Of a stretch of 64,000 bases of DNA, positions 50,021 through 56,826 are shown piece after piece. The notes below the pieces were generated by a model. It was not told where the DNA came from. It ran no database searches and saw nothing but the letters and a program-made list of their open reading frames with translations. Within the stretch, counting starts at the first letter, position 1. Each line of letters begins with the position of its first letter. The position numbers and the translations under genes were made by a program. This DNA comes from Parafrankia elaeagni (GTDB lineage: Bacteria > Actinomycetota > Actinomycetes > Frankiales > Frankiaceae): the NCBI RefSeq assembly GCF_000374165.1, contig NZ_KB893723.1, positions 1 to 64,000 of the forward strand. The letters run 5' to 3'.

Positions 50021-51691
50021 TCAGCTGACGTGGCCGCCGCGGACCCGGCCGCCGCTGTCCCGCCAGATGTACGCCTCGTCGATCAGAACGCCCGCGAACC
50101 TCGGAGTCGTGCTGGGTACGTCGACCGGGTGGCCGTCCGCGCACGGATACCAGAGATCGTCGTAGTACCGGAGATCCTCCTGCCCGGCGATGCGGAAGCT
50201 CGGTTCCACGGAAGTCTTGGAGGAACACCATCCGGAGGCGGGCGGAGGGTCGTTCAGCGGACCGACTTCGAGATCGAGCAGCACGGTCCGGTCAGGCGTG
50301 CGGATGGCGTAGCGGGCGTCGTCGACCCGGAGCACATCTGGTCCGCGCCGAGGCTGGTCGCTCTCCTCGGCCTCGTCGTCCTCGCTGTTGAAGACGAGCC
50401 CTGGAACGACCCCGGCGGGCCACTGCCAGGTTGTCTGCCCGGTTTCGGGGTCGTAGCCCTCGACGGTGACCTGTACTCCCTCGGTGGCGGCGGACGCCCC
50501 CGAGTGGTAAAGGACGGTCCCGGTGTAGCTGCATCGAACGTACTCGTCGATGCCGGAGCCGATGCTGCCGCAGAGCGTCGAGGCGGTGGGATGCACCCAC
50601 AGCGTTTCTCCGGTTCGCGCGTCGATGGCGGCGGTGGCCCAGAGCTTGGACGCGTCGCGGTTCCACGGGCTACGAGCCTCGTCCGTGGCAAGCTGCCCGG
50701 GTGATGGAACATGGCTCAGCGAAACGATGTACAGCCCGTTCCTCAGGGTGACATTCCACCCGAAGCTGGGGCTCACTTCCAGACCCTCGAAAAGGTTGGA
50801 AAACGACTTTCTCCAGCTCTCGGCACCGTCACTGGTGTACGCGATCAGTTCGTGCCCGTTCTCGTACAGGTAGCGTCCGATGGAACGAGAGTACTCCGTG
50901 CTCGGTGTCGTTTCTGTCTCGTCTTTCGGAACATGATTTGGTTTCGAAATGGTCGCTGTCACGCTCCGGTACGGCAGCCGCCGGCGATCACCGCCGACAT
51001 CGGATGCGCGCGCGGTCCGTATGCCGAGGGAACTGGGTGCCCCGGACCACCCGTCCAGGGCGACGGGAGCCGAGTCGGTGCTGGCCGGCAGGCAGACGTC
51101 ATTGTCTCCGCAGATCGTCGGCGCGGACGACAGCTGGAGACGGCCGTCGCCGTAGGTCCACAGCCGCTTCCCGGACTTCGTCTCCGCGCCGACGATCGAT
51201 ACGTATCCCATTGTTATGTCGCCGGCCGACATCGACTCGCCGGGCTCCATCCAGACGACGACTTCTCCGTTATGGAGCAGCCTGGTGGAAAACCCCACTC
51301 CGGGCGCCACGTTGGAGGGGCTCGCGGGCGCCGTCCATCGCGTCCTGCCGGACGTCGGATCGAGGCTCAACATCTGAAAATTGCCTGATTCGGTCAGAGC
51401 ATGGAAGACGACCGACTCGTCGGCGGCGCGTGGCCGTTCCATGGCGCGGATGCCGTTTTCCCACAGAGGTTCGATGCTGACGGCGCCAGTAGTGAGGCGG
51501 TTGTCGGAGTCGTTGGCCGAACCGTTGTCGGAGATGTTTTCGGAACTGCTGCCGAGGCCGTTCGAACAGGCGCCTGCGGCGAGGCCGGTGAGCCCGGCAA
51601 CGACGGCGATGATCCTCCATCGACGAGGATGCGCACCGGAGGAGCCGGATGTCCCGGCTCCCGAGCCCGCCTGTCGCTCCAGCTGCGCCAC
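50021..51691 (-). CDS. PQQ-like β-propeller lipoprotein
   Basis: 556 residues. N-terminal basic stretch, hydrophobic helix and lipobox (IIAVVAGLTGLAAGAC). A Ser/Asn/Asp-rich spacer is followed by repeated blade motifs of the PQQ/WD type: LDPTSGRTRWTAP, GAETKSGKRLWTYGD, IDARTGETLWVHP, YDPETGQTTWQWP. It lacks quinoprotein catalytic residues, so a structural or sensory envelope role is likely. Codon use is less GC-extreme than in neighbours, suggesting acquisition or a lineage-specific gene. Confidence 0.85.
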   Translation of the reverse strand: MAQLERQAGSGAGTSGSSGAHPRRWRIIAVVAGLTGLAAGACSNGLGSSSENISDNGSANDSDNRLTTGAVSIEPLWENGIRAMERPRAADESVVFHALTESGNFQMLSLDPTSGRTRWTAPASPSNVAPGVGFSTRLLHNGEVVVWMEPGESMSAGDITMGYVSIVGAETKSGKRLWTYGDGRLQLSSAPTICGDNDVCLPASTDSAPVALDGWSGAPSSLGIRTARASDVGGDRRRLPYRSVTATISKPNHVPKDETETTPSTEYSRSIGRYLYENGHELIAYTSDGAESWRKSFSNLFEGLEVSPSFGWNVTLRNGLYIVSLSHVPSPGQLATDEARSPWNRDASKLWATAAIDARTGETLWVHPTASTLCGSIGSGIDEYVRCSYTGTVLYHSGASAATEGVQVTVEGYDPETGQTTWQWPAGVVPGLVFNSEDDEAEESDQPRRGPDVLRVDDARYAIRTPDRTVLLDLEVGPLNDPPPASGWCSSKTSVEPSFRIAGQEDLRYYDDLWYPCADGHPVDVPSTTPRFAGVLIDEAYIWRDSGGRVRGGHVS

Positions 51692-52452
51692 GCCTTCTCC
51701 TTAAAGTTCGGTGACTGAACCGTCCTGTGTGGACGGTATGGCTGTAATACCAGAAGAAGAAGGAGGAGTGCGTGATGGAAGCTGGTTCAGCGGTTTGCGC
51801 AGGTGTGGGTGTGGGTGTGGGTGCGGAGTGCTGGTCGTTGTCCGGTGTGGGTCGCCGGCCGGGCCATCCCCTTCACAACACCAGTCTGGGATCATGTCCC
51901 GGGGCGTCGGTGTCCTGTGGAGCGGGGCCTCGTCCTCCGCGTCCGCCACCGGAGACGGAGGGTGCCGGCGCAGGCGACGTGGCCCGCAGCTACGTCGAAA
52001 GAATCCGCCGCGGTCACGCCAGGCACTGCCACAGAATCGTCGCTGGTTTCTCGGAGGCCGTTCGAGGAACGTGGGTTGAGTGTGCGCGTCGCTATTTCTC
52101 GGCTGGCAGTGGCAGGCGCGCCTGTGCCGTGGTCGGATCAGACACTCGGCCAAGTTATGTCGGCCTCGTCACCCTGCCCAGGGAAGGGTGGCCGCGGACC
52201 GTCTCGGCGAGAAAGAGAAAGGCTACCAGGCTGAACACAGGTGACAGTCCAAGGGTGTCGATCGCCATGCGATTATGGCGGTCCGACGTTGCCCGCGTCC
52301 GGGGGTGACGGATTCCGGGGCGGAAGCACCCGACCCGGCTCGCCTCGCTTGCCCGAGCGGCGGGGCGGGCCTTCGGCTGGTGGCTGGTCGGTTGTCGTCT
52401 TGCTGTAATCATCGGAGTGGTACTGACGGGAATCGGCCACGACGGGGTCCCG
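51692..52452. other. Intergenic region with a short GTGTGG repeat, no supported gene
   Basis: About 760 bases. A GGAGGAG-preceded start near 51775 opens a frame, but its product is compositionally odd (Gly/Val repeat from gtgtgg units at 51803-51830, then Arg/Pro-rich) and matches nothing. The minus-strand frames are likewise unconvincing. Confidence 0.5.
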
Positions 52453-53091
52453 CTATGGCTGGAGGGCAGCTTCGTCCGGGGCGTCGGGGAGGCCGAGGGC
52501 GGTCAGGAATGTGAAGAGCGCCTCCTCGGCGAAGTCGGCGGCGGTGTCCAGGGTGGCGGCCACGGCCGCGGGGTCGGGCATGAGGCCGGCTTCGGTCGCC
52601 CACGCGATGGCGGAGGGGGCGGATCGGGCCCCGGGCGGACCGGCGGTCGCGTAGAGGTGGTCGAGGGCGAGCCGCTCGCGTCGTCTGTAGTCGGCCGTGC
52701 TCTCGGTGTGCCGGAGGCCGTTCTCGTCCCAGTGCTGGCGCGGCCCGTCCTCGGGCAGGAGACGCCAGGTGATGTTCTCGGCCATGATCCAGCCACCCCA
52801 GCGGCCGGTGCGCGGGCTGTGGCCGAGGAGCTGCGCGCCCTCGCTGTGCTTGATGACGGCGGCCAGAACAGGGTGCCCGGACTGCCTGGTCAGGCCTTGG
52901 AGCAGGCCGTCCCAGGCGCGGGGAAGATCTGGCGAGTTCCAGCCGTCGGGGCCGTGCTCGATCTGGACGACCTGCCAGCCGCCCTTTCCATGCCAGTGCC
53001 AGCTCGCCTTCGCCGCTGACGGTCGCAGCGCGGGGAGCTCGGTCAGCGGCCGGCTCGCACGCCCCACGACGTAGGTGCCCCAGAAACCCAC
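52453..53091 (-). CDS. Conserved hypothetical actinobacterial protein
   Basis: 212 residues, starting MGFWGTYVVGRASRPLTELP and containing WQVVQIEHGPDGW, LTRQSGHPVLAAVIKHSEGA and a helical C-terminus (AATLDTAADFAEEALFTFLTALGL). This N-terminal MGFWGT layout is familiar from actinobacterial proteins of unknown function. No signal peptide or catalytic motif. It is soluble and stands alone. Confidence 0.75.
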   Translation of the reverse strand: MGFWGTYVVGRASRPLTELPALRPSAAKASWHWHGKGGWQVVQIEHGPDGWNSPDLPRAWDGLLQGLTRQSGHPVLAAVIKHSEGAQLLGHSPRTGRWGGWIMAENITWRLLPEDGPRQHWDENGLRHTESTADYRRRERLALDHLYATAGPPGARSAPSAIAWATEAGLMPDPAAVAATLDTAADFAEEALFTFLTALGLPDAPDEAALQP

Positions 53092-53225
53092 ATTCCCTCC
53101 AGGTCGGCGCCGGTGCCGCAGACCGGCCTACCGCCACTGATCGTAGGCAGCGGAGATCATGAAACGGCCTCGGAACGTGTGGTCTCTTGCTGGGCGTCAA
53201 ATAGATGTCGCGGGTCGCCCAGGAG

Positions 53226-54239
53226 TCAGCGGAGGTGCAACCGGCGTTCGGCGACGCCGACGGTCAGACGCTGTCCCCAGGCGAGCGTGATCGTGTCGGA
53301 TTCGATGCCGTCGCCGAAGACGACCAGTCGTTCGGACTCCACCTGGATCTCGATGCGGGCCGGCGCGGGCAGCAGGCCCTCGACCAGGTTCGTGCCGGTG
53401 CTCGGTGACGGCCAGGCCTCCCGGACGAACCAGAGCAGCCCGGCGGTGTCGGGGGAGGGCAGCGGAAGACGGCTGCTCCGCTGCTGCCACACCGAGCGGC
53501 ACCAGCCACTGCAGCCGGTTCCCGTCCCGACGAGCACGCCCGACGACGCCTGCCGCTCCGAGCGGACGGCGCCGGTGTGGTCCGGGGCGGCGAGCTGGTA
53601 GCGGGCGGTCTGGTGGGAGGGATGGCCGACGTAGATCTCGTTGAGTGCCAGCAGCCGCTGACCGTCGTCGGACACCGCCTCGACCATGGTGGCCGTCATG
53701 GCCCTCATGGCCCTCATGGCCGTCGAGTGGACGGCCGGGCCGCCGTGGTCGAGGCGGTGTCCGACGCCCGGATTGCCCGGATTGCCCGGATTGCCCGGAC
53801 TGCCCGGACCGCGGGCTGCCGCGCTCGCCGTCGTCCGCAGCAGCCCGGCGAGTTCGCCGACCGCGTGGCGGACCAGGATGCCCGGGTTGCGGCCGGGCTC
53901 CGGGTCGACGCCGATGACGGGCTGGCCGTCGAGGTACTTGGCCACGTTGGCGACCAGCCCGTCCTGGCCGACGCAGACGATCAGGTCGTCGGGCGAGAAC
54001 AGGAAGCGGTCGAGGTCGGAGCGCTCCACCTCGCCTCGTCGCCAGTCGGCGGGCACGGCGGCGAGCGCGGCCCGGCGAACCGCGGTCACGGCCGCGTCGC
54101 GGTCCCGTACCTCGGCGAGGTCCCGGCCGCGGCTGGCCAGGAAGAAGGCGGCCTGGCCGGCGGTGCCGTGCCGTTCGAGCAGCTCGGCGTACTCGGTGCG
54201 GCGGTGCACCAGGACGACCCGCGGGGCGAGGGTGGCCAT
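53226..54239 (-). CDS. NAD/DAG-kinase-fold protein with an altered nucleotide motif
   Basis: 337 residues. The family core is visible: [19 protein letters not shown], then [23 protein letters not shown] (GQDG in place of the NAD-kinase GGDG), [27 protein letters not shown] and [16 protein letters not shown]. The Gly change may alter ATP binding. Between the two halves sits a ~40-residue insert made of 9-base repeats ([11 protein letters not shown] and [10 protein letters not shown]). ATG 54239 overlaps the SPFH stop, so the two proteins are made together. Linked to the NrtR operators, which argues for a role around NAD. Confidence 0.8.
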   Translation of the reverse strand: MATLAPRVVLVHRRTEYAELLERHGTAGQAAFFLASRGRDLAEVRDRDAAVTAVRRAALAAVPADWRRGEVERSDLDRFLFSPDDLIVCVGQDGLVANVAKYLDGQPVIGVDPEPGRNPGILVRHAVGELAGLLRTTASAAARGPGSPGNPGNPGNPGVGHRLDHGGPAVHSTAMRAMRAMTATMVEAVSDDGQRLLALNEIYVGHPSHQTARYQLAAPDHTGAVRSERQASSGVLVGTGTGCSGWCRSVWQQRSSRLPLPSPDTAGLLWFVREAWPSPSTGTNLVEGLLPAPARIEIQVESERLVVFGDGIESDTITLAWGQRLTVGVAERRLHLR

Positions 54240-55300
54240 CAGGCCGCACCGGCCTGCGTCGCAGCGGTCCGCGTCGCAGCGGCCAGTCTGGTCAAAAGCT
54301 CGTTCAGGACGTCCGGAGTGATGGTCAGGGCCTGGATGTCGGGAAGGTTGCCGGCCAGGTCGCGGACGGCCAGGGTGATCGCCGTCCGGTTGTCGAGGTC
54401 GCGCAGGGCTGCCACCCGGGCCTGCTCGGCGGTGCCCTCGGCGGCGCCGATCCGTTCGATCTCGTCGGCTCGGGCCGCGGCGGCCAGGCGGGTCGCCTCG
54501 GCGTCGCCAGCCGCGGTGAGGCGGGTGTGCTCGGCCCTGGCCTCCACCGCGATCCGGCCCGCGGCCGCCTTCTCGGTCGCGACCTGCCGGTCGTTGGCGC
54601 CGCGCTGGGCCACCAGGTCCGCCTCGCGGCGGGCGAGTTCGATCTGGTTCTGCATCTCGTTCTCGGCGATGCGACGCTCCTGCTCGACGGCGAGCGCGCG
54701 CCGGCCGTAGGTCGCCCGGTCGGCCTCGGCCTGCATCTGCTCCCGGGTGGGCGTGCGCAGTGCCTTCTCCAGCTCGGGTTCGGGGCGTATCGCGACGACG
54801 CGGACGCCGACGACCGCGACTCCGGTCGCTGCCAGCCGCTCGTCGGTGACGAGCCCGGCCGCGATGCGCTCGCGGACGGCCGGCACGCCGTCGACCAGGG
54901 CGTTCGTCAGCGTGGTGCGGGCCATCAGATCGAAGGCGTGCTGCTGGGCGGTCTCGACGATGAGACCCCCGAGCTGTTCCAACGGGGTCACGCGCCAGGC
55001 GCCGGTCTCCGGATCGACGCCGAAGTCGAGCCGGCCGGCGGCCAGTGTGGGGTCGGCGACCCGGAAGGTGACGGTGGCCTGTACCGCGACGTCCTGGAAG
55101 TCGGACGTCCGGGCGTGGAAGAGCAGGGGGAGCTCCCGGTCGTCCACCGGGATCTCGCTGATGACCGCGGTGCGTGGCCGGTACCAGAAGCTCAGGCCGA
55201 CCCCCTCGTGCCGGGTCTTCCCGCCGCTGACGTGGCGGACGTAGGCGGTCGGCGTGCCCCGCAGGTGGCGCAGGAACAGAGCGCGGCTGATGTCGGCCAT
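54239..55300 (-). CDS. SPFH/band-7 domain protein
   Basis: 353 residues. Prohibitin-like domain (residues ~20-190: [64 protein letters not shown]) followed by a long charged coiled-coil ([20 protein letters not shown], then Ala/Glu/Arg-rich) and a short hydrophobic C-terminus. No N-terminal membrane helix, unlike flotillins. First gene of a two-gene unit with the NAD-kinase-like protein, read away from nrtR. Confidence 0.9.
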   Translation of the reverse strand: MADISRALFLRHLRGTPTAYVRHVSGGKTRHEGVGLSFWYRPRTAVISEIPVDDRELPLLFHARTSDFQDVAVQATVTFRVADPTLAAGRLDFGVDPETGAWRVTPLEQLGGLIVETAQQHAFDLMARTTLTNALVDGVPAVRERIAAGLVTDERLAATGVAVVGVRVVAIRPEPELEKALRTPTREQMQAEADRATYGRRALAVEQERRIAENEMQNQIELARREADLVAQRGANDRQVATEKAAAGRIAVEARAEHTRLTAAGDAEATRLAAAARADEIERIGAAEGTAEQARVAALRDLDNRTAITLAVRDLAGNLPDIQALTITPDVLNELLTRLAAATRTAATQAGAA

Positions 55301-55366
55301 GGTGGCCTCCTTGCTGGTGGCCGGCCGGGACGCCTGTCGGCGGAACCCGGCCGGATCGGGACGATC

Positions 55367-55381
55367 TCGTCAATATGACGA
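55367..55381. promoter_or_regulatory. Palindromic operator 1 (probable NrtR site)
   Basis: TCGTCAATATGACGA, a 6-3-6 inverted repeat, in the spacer between the SPFH and nrtR starts. Identical to the copy 34 bases further on. Confidence 0.75.
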
Positions 55382-55400
55382 TAAGAGGTGAAGCGGGTTT

Positions 55401-55415
55401 TCGTCAATATGACGA
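55401..55415. promoter_or_regulatory. Palindromic operator 2 (probable NrtR site)
   Basis: A second identical TCGTCAATATGACGA, 24 bases before the nrtR GTG start. Its position would block transcription of nrtR, which supports start 55439 over in-frame ATG 55388 that lies before the operator. Confidence 0.75.
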
Positions 55416-55438
55416 GAGTGCCGGGTACAGTCGGCTGT

Positions 55439-56188
55439 GTGACGGACGAGAGGCTGCCGGACGACGGGTACGTCGCCTACGGCGTGACGGTTGACCTGGT
55501 GATCCTGACCATCCGGGCTGACCAGCTGTGTGTGCTGCTGGTCCGGCGGGGGCTGGCGCCGTTCGCGGGTGCGCTGGCGCTGCCCGGCGGCTTCGTCCGC
55601 CCGGACGAGACCCTCGCCCAGGCCGCCCGCCGGGAGCTGGCGGAGGAGACCGGTCTGCTGCTGCCCGAGCTGCCGTCGCGGGGCTCCGCGTGGCCGGGCG
55701 TGCATCTGGAACAGTTGGCCGCCTACGGCGCGATCGACCGGGACCCGCGGGCGCGCATCCTGACGATCGCCTTCCTGGCCCTCGCGCCCGACCTGCCCGA
55801 GCCGCGAGGCGGCACGGATGCGGCGGCGGCCGAGTTCGTCCCCGTCACGGCCCTGTCCGGCCTGGGAGCGCTGGCCTTCGATCACGCGGAGATCCTCGCC
55901 GACGGGTTGGAACGGGCCCGGGCGAAGCTGGAGTACTCCGCGCTGGCCACCGCGTTCTGCCCGGCCGAGTTCACCGTGGCCGAGCTGCGCCGGGTCTACG
56001 AGACCGTCTGGGGCGCCCCGCTCGACGCGCGCAACTTCCACCGCAAGGTCACCGGCACATCCGGCTTCCTGGAGCCGGTGGGTCACTCGACCGCCCGGGA
56101 CGGCGGCCGGCCCGCGGCGCTCTACCGCCGAGGCGCGGCGGAACTCCTCCACCCTGCGATGCGCCGGCCGCCCGCGGCCACACCCTGA
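55439..56188 (+). CDS. nrtR: Nudix-fold transcriptional regulator of NAD metabolism (NrtR type)
   Basis: 249 residues from GTG 55439. An N-terminal Nudix-like domain (VLLVRRGLAPFAGALALPGG, RRELAEETGLL) joins a C-terminal winged helix (FTVAELRRVYETVWGAPLDARNFHRKVTGTSGFLEP). This is the NrtR architecture, which represses NAD-biosynthesis genes and responds to ADP-ribose or NAD-derived ligands. The Nudix box is near-intact, so hydrolase activity is possible. No clear ribosome site; probably leaderless. Divergent from SPFH/NAD-kinase-like genes across two identical operators. Confidence 0.9.
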   Translation: MTDERLPDDGYVAYGVTVDLVILTIRADQLCVLLVRRGLAPFAGALALPGGFVRPDETLAQAARRELAEETGLLLPELPSRGSAWPGVHLEQLAAYGAIDRDPRARILTIAFLALAPDLPEPRGGTDAAAAEFVPVTALSGLGALAFDHAEILADGLERARAKLEYSALATAFCPAEFTVAELRRVYETVWGAPLDARNFHRKVTGTSGFLEPVGHSTARDGGRPAALYRRGAAELLHPAMRRPPAATP

Positions 56189-56327
56189 TGGTCCTGCCGG
56201 CTCTGCTCTCGTTATGGTCGCTCTGCCGATTCTCATTCTGGAGAACGGTCTGGCAGTGATCCCGCCTACCGGTTACCTTATGGGCGCGGGGGCGCACTAT
56301 TCCCCCGTCGCGTTCCGGGGGGATCTC

Positions 56328-56762
56328 ATGTCACGTACGGTTCGATCGCCAGTCCGCAGGATTGTGCTGTCGATGCTCTTTGTTGTCATTCTGTTGGCGG
56401 GTTTCCTTGGAGGATGCGGCGCCGAGGATTCGGAAGACCCGGTCCGCGCGTCCGCGTCGACCGTAACCACGCGGACCTCGCCCACCGCGTCAGCGGAATC
56501 CGAGGCGGCCCGGGAGCCCCGGACGTCGGCGAGCCCGGCCGATGTCTCTGCCCCGCCGACTAGTTCGTCGTCGTCACCGTCGTCACCGTTGTCGCCGCGT
56601 CCGTCCGCGCTGGCGCGGTCATCGTCCTCGCGGTGGCCCTCGCCCGCCCGTTCCTCCACGACGCCTCCGGCCGGCTCCGCGCCCCTTGGAACCTATGACG
56701 GCATCTCCCCGTCCTCCACCTACAGCGGAATGTACGAGCTCCAGCTTCGGTTCGTGTCGTGA
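56328..56762 (+). CDS. Small Ser/Pro-rich lipoprotein
   Basis: 144 residues from ATG 56328 with GGGGGGA five bases upstream. Signal peptide RRIVLSMLFVVILLAGFLGGC with the lipobox Cys. The mature part is mostly Ser, Pro, Ala and Thr and probably unstructured; a short conserved-looking end reads LGTYDGISPSSTYSGMYELQ. No family recognised. It precedes the TIR-NB-ARC gene on the same strand by 64 bases. Confidence 0.65.
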   Translation: MSRTVRSPVRRIVLSMLFVVILLAGFLGGCGAEDSEDPVRASASTVTTRTSPTASAESEAAREPRTSASPADVSAPPTSSSSSPSSPLSPRPSALARSSSSRWPSPARSSTTPPAGSAPLGTYDGISPSSTYSGMYELQLRFVS

Positions 56763-56826
56763 GACGGCTCGCCTGGCCACCCTGCACGGGCCCACCGCCG
56801 CCGGGTTCCGGAACGGGGCGCCTTAG

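Noticed and set aside
51772-52308. 178-residue plus-strand frame with GGAGGAG upstream
   Set aside because: Gly/Val repeat followed by Arg/Pro-rich sequence, no domain, and overlapping open frames of similar quality.
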